Shown here: positions 37,054 to 44,410 of the stretch, in pieces | How the letters are laid out: each line of letters starts with the position of its first letter | Position numbering within the stretch: position 1 is the first letter of the stretch | From: Seonamhaeicola sp. S2-3 | GTDB lineage: Bacteria > Bacteroidota > Bacteroidia > Flavobacteriales > Flavobacteriaceae | Length of the DNA stretch: 64,000 bases | Assembly (NCBI RefSeq): GCF_001971785.1 | Contig: NZ_CP019389.1 | Span: 1,747,001 to 1,811,000, forward strand | Direction of reading: 5' to 3' | Translations under genes and position numbers: made by a program | The notes under the pieces: model-generated | What the model saw: only the letters and a program-made list of their open reading frames with translations | Databases searched by the model: none | Told to the model about the DNA's origin: nothing

Positions 37054-37163
37054 TTGTGCTTAACGGTTAGTATATGAAAAGCAGGCGGTTAAGAAGCACG
37101 GAACTTTCGGTTATGCACAAATTTTGACACGAGCCAATCTCCTCGAATTCAGCACTAAATCGC
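37054..37163 (-). repeat. Boundary element between the SRPBCC gene and the Fn3 lipoprotein gene
   Basis: On the minus strand it begins directly after the SRPBCC stop and ends with CCGTTAAGCACAA (37066-37054), where GTTAAGC matches GTTRRRY exactly. Partly complementary CTTAACCG/CGTTAAG arms are present. I remember similar stretches dispersed in other Flavobacteriaceae genomes, but this needs a search. Confidence 0.45.
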
Positions 37164-37598
37164 CTATTTTTTATATACATTGTTACCTGCTGGCTTTTTT
37201 ATTTCAGTTCCTATTTTGTTCATTATTCCGTTCCAATGTTCTTTCATTTCTGCTCTCTGTTCAGCATTCAATAATTTCTCGTGGTGAATTGCAACTGTTG
37301 TCTTTTCTTGATTTCCAATTACTCTAATTTGAATTGTTGACATATTTTCCCAATTTTTCGGTTTCCAATTCAGTCGAATATGGGAATTTGCTTTAAAAAC
37401 ACGAACAAGTCCTGTTATGCCATTTTCAGTTTCGTATTCTTTTTTAATTACAAGTTCATTTTTCAAATTGCCTAACCAAATTTTTAGTCCATTCTCGGAA
37501 AATAAAAAGTCCCAAACTTTCTCAGTCGAAACAGAAAAGGTTTTCCTTATTCCAAATTGAAATCCTACATCTTTGGTTTTCCCGACTTGATTTTCCAT
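37164..37598 (-). CDS. SRPBCC (AHSA1-like) domain protein
   Basis: 144 aa from the ATG at 37598, 4 bp after the RidA stop; a longer reading would overlap RidA by 38 bp. START/SRPBCC features: a first strand FGIRKTFSVSTEKVWDFLFS, WLGNL, then IRLNWKPKNW and the C-terminal helix AEMKEHWNGIMNKIGTEI. The family binds hydrophobic ligands in a deep cavity; the ligand is unknown. It is cotranscribed with the RidA gene as one unit of the array. Confidence 0.8.
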   Translation of the reverse strand: MENQVGKTKDVGFQFGIRKTFSVSTEKVWDFLFSENGLKIWLGNLKNELVIKKEYETENGITGLVRVFKANSHIRLNWKPKNWENMSTIQIRVIGNQEKTTVAIHHEKLLNAEQRAEMKEHWNGIMNKIGTEIKKPAGNNVYKK

Positions 37599-37602
37599 TT
37601 TC

Positions 37603-38013
37603 TTATTTTTCAGGTTTAAATGCGATAGCATCAATTTCAAGTAAAAATTCGGGATTTATTAGTCCTGCAACATACAAAACTGTAATAATCGGTGGGTTTG
37701 GGTTTTGTCCTAAAAATTTCTGTGAAACTTGAAATGCACCATAAGCATTCTGTCCTTGAACAATGTGAATGTTTAATTTCACTAAACTCTCAAAATTTAC
37801 TCCACAAGATTTAAGAGCAATTTCAAGGTTTTTCATTACTTGCTCGGTTTGTTGTAAAATATCATTTTTCCCTACAATTTCTCCATTTCCGTTTACTGCA
37901 TTTTGTCCACCGATATAAATTGTCTTTCCGTTTCCTTCAGTCGTTATAATTTGAGAAAATGCAGGATTTTTTATTAGTCCATTTGGATTTATATGTTCTA
38001 TTTTATTCTCCAT
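37603..38013 (-). CDS. RidA/YjgF/Rid-family protein
   Basis: 136 aa. Rid-family features: GKTIYIGGQNAVNGNGEIVG, QTEQVMKNLEIALKSCG, and the C-terminal GLINPEFLLEIDAIAF. The catalytic Arg of true RidA (in the block near NPPIITVLYV, usually R-x-[TC]-x-x-V) is not evident, so enamine/imine deaminase activity is uncertain. Forms a two-gene unit with the SRPBCC protein. Confidence 0.82.
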   Translation of the reverse strand: MENKIEHINPNGLIKNPAFSQIITTEGNGKTIYIGGQNAVNGNGEIVGKNDILQQTEQVMKNLEIALKSCGVNFESLVKLNIHIVQGQNAYGAFQVSQKFLGQNPNPPIITVLYVAGLINPEFLLEIDAIAFKPEK

Positions 38014-38030
38014 TGTTCGTTGTTTTCAGC

Positions 38031-38160
38031 TTGCAGGCAACTAGTTTATATAAAGAACTTTCCGCACAATAAACCACCAATTAAGTAGGCTATGCAGAAA
38101 AAGCTTGGTTTTTGTGCGTTGTTATTGTTTTAAATTTTGTAGTACACGGGCTACAAGATA
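38031..38160 (-). repeat. Boundary element at the right edge of the accessory array
   Basis: Minus strand ends in CTAGTTGCCTGCAA (38044-38031), upstream of the RidA start. Its far side carries TTGTAG...CTACAA arms (38138-38157). The whole non-coding stretch 38014-38607 (594 bp) consists of this element, an inverted repeat (38191-38226), two short tandem arrays (38303-38409) and the AT-rich promoter region of the next gene; no gene seen. Confidence 0.4.
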
Positions 38161-38190
38161 TAGCTTTTTTTAAAACTATCAAACAAATAA

Positions 38191-38226
38191 TAATCCTAAA
38201 ATGACTGTACAGGCATTTTAGGATTA
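38191..38226. repeat. 13-bp perfect inverted repeat
   Basis: TAATCCTAAAATG and CATTTTAGGATTA, separated by 10 nt. No long T run follows, so terminator function is uncertain. Confidence 0.7.
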
Positions 38227-38302
38227 AGAAAAAGAGTTGTATAATTATATCAGGATTTATTTATTAACCTGTATAACTATTTTAGGACGGGTCACACTCA
38301 CC

Positions 38303-38330
38303 ATTCACTATTCACTATTCACTATTCACT
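38303..38330 (+). repeat. Tandem repeat, 4 x ATTCACT
   Basis: Four exact head-to-tail copies of a 7-bp unit. Confidence 0.9.
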
Positions 38331-38337
38331 TCTCACT

Positions 38338-38409
38338 CCTATAGCTGCCCTATAGCTGCCCTATAGATGTCCTATGGATGTCCTATGGATGTCCTATGGA
38401 TGTCCTATG
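38338..38409 (+). repeat. Tandem repeat, 11-bp unit, about 6.5 copies
   Basis: Units drift in order: CCTATAGCTGC twice, CCTATAGATGT once, CCTATGGATGT three times, then a partial CCTATG. The unit length is close to one helical turn. Confidence 0.9.
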
Positions 38410-38607
38410 CTTTACCTATGAATAAAATTATTGAATTTTTAATTGGTTTAAAATTTGCGCCTTAATATTAACTTTAATAACGTAACATTTAAGTTACAAT
38501 TTAATAAGGTTAGCTTGCTTGTTTTTACATTATAATAAAGTTGAGGTAATGATTTAAGTATTTGGTATTGTTTTATTTACTAATTAATTAATCCAACTTA
38601 AAATCAA

Positions 38608-41600
38608 ATGAAAAAAATTACACTTTTGGCTAGTTTAACACTAGCTGTTATCACAACATGTTTCAGTCAAGATCCGCTTCAGCATTTAGCAAGTTATTCT
38701 ACAAATACTGAAGGTTCTGCAGAAACCGTAGCTTATGATGCTGCAAACCAACAAGCATTTTTTACCAACTCATCTACCAACTCTTTCACTATTGTAGATA
38801 TTAGTTCGCCTAATTCACCTGTTTTAGTTAAAACGGTTGATTTGTCATCATACGGAGCAGGGCCAAACTCCATTGCAATTCATGGGAGTGTTGTAGCTGT
38901 AGCTGTAGAAGATGCTATAAAACAAAACAACGGAAAAGTTGTGTTTTTCAATTTAAACGGTGTATATCAAAACCAAATAACAGCAGGTGCTTTACCAGAT
39001 ATGCTAACCTTTACGCCAGATGGTACTAAAGTTATTGTAGCTAATGAAGGAGAGCCATCAGACGATTATTTAACAGATCCAGAAGGCTCTATTACTGTAA
39101 TAGACTTAAGTGCAGGGGTTATGTCGGCTACTGCAACTTCAATTAATTTTAATGGTTATGATGACAAAAAAGAATCATTAAAAAACAAAGGCATTCGTAT
39201 TTTTGGTAACAATGGTGCGGCTACAGTATCTCAAGATTTAGAACCAGAATATATCACCGTTTTAGATGATGGTTCTAAAGCCTATGTTAGTTGTCAAGAA
39301 AACAACGCACTTGCGGTGGTAGATTTAACAACAAATACCATTTTAGATATTCTTCCGTTAGGATATAAAAATCATTTATTAGGAACACCAACAGTAACTA
39401 GTTATATTGTAAATGAATTAGAAGAAAACTGGCCAGCATTAGGAACACCAGTTTATGATGGCGGACAGCCAACCGTTATGCTTGGTGGTTTCTCAGGGCT
39501 TTTTTATGATGAAGCAAATTCTACTGCAACAGATTATGTATTTTACGCCATACCAGATAGAGGGCCTAATGATGCTACAACTAGTAAAAATGATGTCACT
39601 CCTGCAGCATCTCAAAATTTACGTCCGTTTAAATTGCCAAATTATCAAGGTAGAATTGCCAAATTCACTTTAAATAAAACAACAGGAGATATAACTTTAA
39701 ACCAACAAATTTTATTAACCAGAAAAGATGGAACCACACCAATTACGGGTAAAGGAAATATCCCTGGAATTGATGAAGTTCCTGTAACTTATACCGATGC
39801 TGCTACGGCTTATACTAACGCCGACTATGTTGGTACAGATTCTGAAGAATATCACGCTTTACCATACGATGAATACGGTGGAGATTTTGAAGGTATTTTA
39901 ATTGATAAAGATGGTTATTTCTGGATGTGTGATGAGTACAGACCTGCAATCTATAAGTTTCAAGCTAACGGAACTTTGGTAGAACGTTATGTGCCATCAG
40001 GAACATCGTTACTTGGAGATACGCCACAACCAGAGGGGACTTACGGTGCCGAAACCCTGCCAGAAGTGTATGCATTACGTCGTGCTAATCGTGGGTTTGA
40101 AGCTATTGCTTATGATGAAGTAAACCACATTATTTATGCGTTTATTCAATCGCCAATCGAAAACCCTTCAAGTGCGGTTAGAAATAATTCTGATGTGATT
40201 AGAATTTTAGGAATCAATGCCAATACAGGGGCTCCTGTTTCAGAATATGTTTATCTTTTAGAAAGAAATAAAGATGCTGGTTATGCGTCTTCTAGAGTTG
40301 ATAAAATTGGTGATGCTGTTTACACAGGTAACGGTAAATTTTTAGTTATTGAAAGAGATTCTGAAGGTCCAGATGCCGAATACGGTAAAAAATACGTTTT
40401 TGAAATTGATATTAACTATGCTACCAACGTTTTAAATTATACGCTTTCTGGTTCTAAAGAATTAGAAGAAATGAGTGCTGATGAAATTTTAGCAGAAGGT
40501 ATTATAGTTTCGCATAAAAATAAAGTGGTAAACTTACCTTCAATTGGTTATAAATCTTCCGATAAAGCCGAAGGTATTGCATTGTTGCCAAACAATGAAA
40601 TTGCCATAATAAATGATAACGATTTTGGTTTAGCTGGTGCAGGAATTACAGACAGCAGTGTGTTAGGTATTATTTCTTTTGCTAACGATTATGGTTTTGA
40701 TGCTTCAAACAAAGACGGAAAAATTGATATTAAATCACATCCAACATTAGGTGTTTATATGCCAGATGCTATTGCGTCATATAATGTAAATGGCTTAAAC
40801 TATATTGTTACAGCAAATGAAGGAGATTCTAGAGATTACGATGGGTATTCTGAAGAAGATCGTGTAAAAGATTTAACTTTAAACACCGCTGCTGGCTATT
40901 ATCCAGATGCTACAACACTTCAAGAAGACGAAAACTTAGGTAGATTAAAAACAACCTATGCCGATGGCGATTATAATAACGATGGAACTTATGAGCAAAT
41001 TTACTCATATGGGGCACGTTCGTTTTCAATTTTTGATCAGTATGGTAATATTGTTTTTGATAGTGCAGATCAATTTGGGCAAACTATTGCTGTAGAAGAG
41101 CCTAGTTTATTTAATCAAGATGAAGAAGAATTTGATGGAAGATCTGATGATAAAGGAGGAGAACCAGAAGCAATAGCAATAGGAACCATTAATGGTAAAA
41201 CATATGCTTTTATTGGTTTAGAAAGACAAAGTTCTATTTTAATGTATGATATTACTAACCCTAAAGATGTAGAGTTTATTACCTATTATAAACACAATAG
41301 TACAATAGGCGATGTTGCGCCAGAAATTATTAAGTTTATTCCAGCTTCACAGAGTCCTAACTCTAAAAATTTACTTTTAGTAGGTTATGAAGTAAGTGGC
41401 TCTTTAGCAATTATTCAGGTAGATGATACCGCATTAAGTGTTAGTGAAGTTGTTACTAAAAACAATTTTAAAATGTATCCTAATCCAGTAATTGATACTA
41501 CTTTAAAGTTTAATAAAACGCTTTCTGGAGCTGTTTATAACTTAAACGGCCAAGAAGTAAAAACCTTTAACAATAAAACAGCTATAAATGTTTCTAAATT

Positions 41601-41664
41601 AGCAGCTGGTGTTTACATTGTAAAAACTAAAACACATGGAGTTAAGCGTTTTTTAAAATTGTAA
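38608..41664 (+). CDS. Secreted choice-of-anchor-I / esterase-like-of-phytase protein with T9SS sorting domain
   Basis: 1018 aa. Signal peptide (MKKITLLASLTLAVITTCFS). Residues 25-250 and 640-930 form a beta-propeller-like choice-of-anchor-I region (DMLTFTPDGTKVIVANEGEP; later IVTANEGDSRDYDG). Inserted between them (about 285-640) is an esterase-like-activity-of-phytase domain (GGFSGLFYD; DFEGILIDKDGYFWMCDEYR). The last 75 residues are a type IX sorting domain (FKMYPNPV...LAAGVYIVKTKT). It should be exported by the T9SS and may hydrolyse phosphate esters; activity is not shown. Confidence 0.85.
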   Translation: MKKITLLASLTLAVITTCFSQDPLQHLASYSTNTEGSAETVAYDAANQQAFFTNSSTNSFTIVDISSPNSPVLVKTVDLSSYGAGPNSIAIHGSVVAVAVEDAIKQNNGKVVFFNLNGVYQNQITAGALPDMLTFTPDGTKVIVANEGEPSDDYLTDPEGSITVIDLSAGVMSATATSINFNGYDDKKESLKNKGIRIFGNNGAATVSQDLEPEYITVLDDGSKAYVSCQENNALAVVDLTTNTILDILPLGYKNHLLGTPTVTSYIVNELEENWPALGTPVYDGGQPTVMLGGFSGLFYDEANSTATDYVFYAIPDRGPNDATTSKNDVTPAASQNLRPFKLPNYQGRIAKFTLNKTTGDITLNQQILLTRKDGTTPITGKGNIPGIDEVPVTYTDAATAYTNADYVGTDSEEYHALPYDEYGGDFEGILIDKDGYFWMCDEYRPAIYKFQANGTLVERYVPSGTSLLGDTPQPEGTYGAETLPEVYALRRANRGFEAIAYDEVNHIIYAFIQSPIENPSSAVRNNSDVIRILGINANTGAPVSEYVYLLERNKDAGYASSRVDKIGDAVYTGNGKFLVIERDSEGPDAEYGKKYVFEIDINYATNVLNYTLSGSKELEEMSADEILAEGIIVSHKNKVVNLPSIGYKSSDKAEGIALLPNNEIAIINDNDFGLAGAGITDSSVLGIISFANDYGFDASNKDGKIDIKSHPTLGVYMPDAIASYNVNGLNYIVTANEGDSRDYDGYSEEDRVKDLTLNTAAGYYPDATTLQEDENLGRLKTTYADGDYNNDGTYEQIYSYGARSFSIFDQYGNIVFDSADQFGQTIAVEEPSLFNQDEEEFDGRSDDKGGEPEAIAIGTINGKTYAFIGLERQSSILMYDITNPKDVEFITYYKHNSTIGDVAPEIIKFIPASQSPNSKNLLLVGYEVSGSLAIIQVDDTALSVSEVVTKNNFKMYPNPVIDTTLKFNKTLSGAVYNLNGQEVKTFNNKTAINVSKLAAGVYIVKTKTHGVKRFLKL

Positions 41665-41684
41665 TGTTTTCTAAAAATGATATA

Positions 41685-41713
41685 AAAACCCAGCCTTTTT
41701 AGGTTGGGTTTTT
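41685..41713. terminator. Terminator after the secreted esterase-like gene
   Basis: AAACCCAGCC-TTTTTA-GGTTGGGTTT (one G-U pair) and T run. Shared with the convergent usp gene. Confidence 0.8.
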
Positions 41714-42536
41714 AAATTTTAAAAGTAATTACAGGTCGTCTTGCATGATTTACCAAATCTTCGCTAATACTACCATTAAAAAAATGCGAAATACCTTGTC
41801 GGCCATGGGTGCTCATGCCAATTAAGTCGGCTTCTATAGATTGCGAAAAATTCATAACACCGCTTTCAATACTAATGTCATTATAAATATGAATAGAGCA
41901 ATAATTAGGGGTTACAGCATCTAAAAATCCTTGAATGCGTTCTTTTGCTTCGGCAGTAGTTACAAATTTATTAGCCGTAACTACCATTAAAAGATGAATT
42001 TCGGTCTCAAAAAGTGCTGCAAATTTTAATGCCTTTAAAAAAGGCACTTTAGATTCTTCTTTAAAGTCTGATGCAAATACAAATTGTTCTACATTAAAAA
42101 CATTGTGTTCTTTTTTAATTACAAGAACAGGTACTTCAGAGGTTCTAACAACTTTTTCGGTATTACTTCCAATTAAAAGTTCCTTAAAACCACTTGCCCC
42201 ATGAGATCCCATTACCACTAAATCAATTTCAAACTTTTTACAAGCTTTATAAACACCTTTAAAAATTTCATGAAAATCTACAGCTTCATGCACAATTAAA
42301 TCTTTTAAATAGTCTTTTTCTAAAAGAGTTTCAAATTTTTGTTGAGCCAATTTCATAAAGTAAACTGCTTCAGGCAAATCGCTATATGAATTTAAAGGAT
42401 CTACTTTTTGTAAGGGCATTTCTAGCATGTGCAGTAAATAAATTTCGCAATTAAATTTTCTTGCCAATTGGGCAGCAACTTTTAAAGCGTTTTCAGACTG
42501 ACTAGAAAAATCTGTTGGAACAAGTATTTTTTTCAT
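41712..42536 (-). CDS. Universal stress protein, two tandem Usp domains
   Basis: 274 aa. Domain 1 (about 1-140) starts KKILVPTDFSSQSENALKVA and ends with the ATP-binding GSHGASGFKELLIGSNTEKV (G-x2-G-x9-G-[ST]); domain 2 (150-274) ends MSTHGRQGISHFFNGSISEDL. Cytosolic nucleotide-binding stress protein; in flavobacteria such tandem forms respond to starvation or low oxygen. Monocistronic. Confidence 0.93.
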   Translation of the reverse strand: MKKILVPTDFSSQSENALKVAAQLARKFNCEIYLLHMLEMPLQKVDPLNSYSDLPEAVYFMKLAQQKFETLLEKDYLKDLIVHEAVDFHEIFKGVYKACKKFEIDLVVMGSHGASGFKELLIGSNTEKVVRTSEVPVLVIKKEHNVFNVEQFVFASDFKEESKVPFLKALKFAALFETEIHLLMVVTANKFVTTAEAKERIQGFLDAVTPNYCSIHIYNDISIESGVMNFSQSIEADLIGMSTHGRQGISHFFNGSISEDLVNHARRPVITFKI

Positions 42537-42602
42537 AATAAACAGAAGGTGAAGGTGTATCTAAATTTATGAATTAATACTTTAAAAATCAATAAAATTG
42601 TA

Positions 42603-42663
42603 TATATTTGCAGCGTTGAAAGGCAAAAAAAGATAATGAGGGGACGGAAAGTCCCCTCTTTTT
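42603..42663 (+). promoter_or_regulatory. Promoter and possible attenuator of rimP-nusA-infB
   Basis: TATATTTG at 42603-42610 fits the -7 box (no good -33 TTG). About 28 bp downstream, GAGGGGAC-GGAAA-GTCCCCTC (42638-42658) and five T form a complete intrinsic terminator ending 9 bp before the rimP ATG. No gene precedes it on this strand, so it can only act on this transcript. Confidence 0.65.
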
Positions 42664-42672
42664 ATACTAAAA

Positions 42673-43134
42673 ATGTTTAAAACTACGGTTGAAAATTTAT
42701 TAGAGGCTGCTTTAAAAGACAGACCAGATTTATTTCTTATAGATTTTTCTATTCAAGGAGATAACCAAATTAAAGTAGTGATAGATGGTGATAATGGAGT
42801 GTTAGTTGAAGACTGCATTTTTATTAGTAGAGCAATAGAACATAACTTAGATAGAGAAGAACAAGATTTTTCTTTAGATGTAATGTCTGCTGGAGCCACA
42901 TCACCTTTAGTAAATAAACGCCAATATAAAAGGCATTTAAATAGAGCGCTTAAAGTAAAAACAGCGTCTGATAAATTTGAAGGAACACTTGTAAACGCAA
43001 CAGACGAAAGTATTACTTTACAGTGGAAAGTTAGAGAACCTAAACCAATAGGTAAAGGCAAAGTAACTGTAATAAAAGAAGCGAATATCGCTTATGAAGA
43101 TATTGTAGAAGCAAAAGTTATGATTAAATTTTAA
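42673..43134 (+). CDS. rimP: Ribosome maturation factor RimP
   Basis: 153 aa. N-terminal domain DLFLIDFSIQGDNQIKVVIDGDNGV and the central LDVMSAGATSPLVNKRQYKRHLNR block where E. coli has the LEVSSPG motif. C-terminal Sm-like domain. It helps assemble the 30S head. First gene of rimP-nusA-infB, 13 bp before nusA. Confidence 0.95.
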   Translation: MFKTTVENLLEAALKDRPDLFLIDFSIQGDNQIKVVIDGDNGVLVEDCIFISRAIEHNLDREEQDFSLDVMSAGATSPLVNKRQYKRHLNRALKVKTASDKFEGTLVNATDESITLQWKVREPKPIGKGKVTVIKEANIAYEDIVEAKVMIKF

Positions 43135-43147
43135 TTCAAAAAGAGTT

Positions 43148-44380
43148 ATGGAAAATGTCGCGTTAATTGAATCTTTTTCAGAATTCAAAGACGATAAGCT
43201 AATTGACAGAGTAACGTTAATGGCCATTTTAGAAGATGTGTTTAGAAGTGCTTTAAAAAAGAAATATGGCAATGATGATAATTTTGATATTATTGTAAAC
43301 CCAGATAAAGGCGATTTAGAAATTTGGAGAAATAGAGTAGTTGTGGCCGATGGTGAGGTTGAAGATGAAAACCAAGAAATTTCATTAACAGAAGCTAGAA
43401 AAATTGAACCCGATTTTGAAGTTGGAGAAGACGTATCAGAAGAAGTTAAATTAGTAGACTTAGGAAGAAGAGCCATTTTAGCATTACGCCAAAACCTTAT
43501 TTCTAAAATTCATGAGCATGACAATACCATCATCTACAAACAATTTAAAGATTTAATAGGAGAAATATATACAGCAGAGGTACACCATATTCGTCACCGT
43601 GCAGTCATTTTATTAGATGATGAAGGTAATGAAATTGTACTACCAAAAGACAAACAAATACCTTCAGATTTCTTTAGAAAAGGAGATAATGTAAGAGGTG
43701 TTATAGATAGTGTTGAGCTTAAAGGAGCTAAACCAACTATATTAATGTCTAGAAGCTCGCCTGTATTTTTAGAAAAATTATTTGAACAAGAAATACCAGA
43801 AGTTTTTGATGGTTTAATTACTATAAAAAATGTAGTTAGAATACCAGGAGAAAAAGCAAAAGTTGCGGTAGATTCTTATGATGATAGAATAGATCCAGTA
43901 GGTGCCTGTGTAGGTATGAAGGGGTCAAGAATTCATGGTATAGTACGTGAATTAGGAAATGAAAATATAGATGTAATTAATTACACAAACAATTTACAAC
44001 TATATATTACCAGAGCTTTAAGTCCGGCAAGAGTTACTTCAATAAAAATTGATGAAGAAAACAAACGTGCCGAGGTTATTTTAAAACCAGAAGAGGTTAG
44101 TAAAGCTATTGGTAGAGGAGGTCACAACATTCGTTTAGCAGGTCAATTAACTGGTTATGAGATTGATGTGTTTAGAGAAGGAGCAGAAGAAGATGTAGAG
44201 TTAAGCGAGTTCTCTGATGAAATAGAAGAGTGGATCATCCTTGAATTTAAGAAAGCCGGTTTAGATACAGCTAAAAGCGTTTTAGAACAAGATGTTAACG
44301 ATTTAGTGAAACGAACCGACCTAGAAGAGGAGACAATTAACGATGTTATTAGAATTCTAAAAGAAGAATTTGAAGAATAA
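43148..44380 (+). CDS. nusA: Transcription termination/antitermination factor NusA
   Basis: 410 aa. N-terminal RNAP-binding domain (ALIESFSEFKDDKLIDRVTL), S1 domain (about 130-200), and KH1/KH2 with DPVGACVGMKGSRIHGIVREL and GRGGHNIRLAGQLTGYEIDV. The C-terminal acidic repeats of enterobacterial NusA are absent, so it is a shorter form with a small helical end. It modulates pausing and termination, which would include the hairpin before its own operon. Confidence 0.96.
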   Translation: MENVALIESFSEFKDDKLIDRVTLMAILEDVFRSALKKKYGNDDNFDIIVNPDKGDLEIWRNRVVVADGEVEDENQEISLTEARKIEPDFEVGEDVSEEVKLVDLGRRAILALRQNLISKIHEHDNTIIYKQFKDLIGEIYTAEVHHIRHRAVILLDDEGNEIVLPKDKQIPSDFFRKGDNVRGVIDSVELKGAKPTILMSRSSPVFLEKLFEQEIPEVFDGLITIKNVVRIPGEKAKVAVDSYDDRIDPVGACVGMKGSRIHGIVRELGNENIDVINYTNNLQLYITRALSPARVTSIKIDEENKRAEVILKPEEVSKAIGRGGHNIRLAGQLTGYEIDVFREGAEEDVELSEFSDEIEEWIILEFKKAGLDTAKSVLEQDVNDLVKRTDLEEETINDVIRILKEEFEE

Positions 44381-44410
44381 CCATATATTTGAGTATTTTA
44401 AAGGCAGTTT

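Noticed and set aside
37599-37640. Longer start of the SRPBCC gene overlapping RidA
   Set aside because: The extra residues are RidA coding sequence read in another frame; the ATG at 37598 gives the normal SRPBCC N-terminus.
29402-38095. tRNA-Gln 3' end as an integrative-element attachment site
   Set aside because: I looked for a copy of the tRNA 3' end at the far side; only AGTAGGC (7 bp, about 38085) matches, which is not significant, and no tyrosine integrase is present.
38303-38409. CRISPR array
   Set aside because: The units are 7 and 11 bp and directly adjacent with no spacers; no cas genes are in the window.
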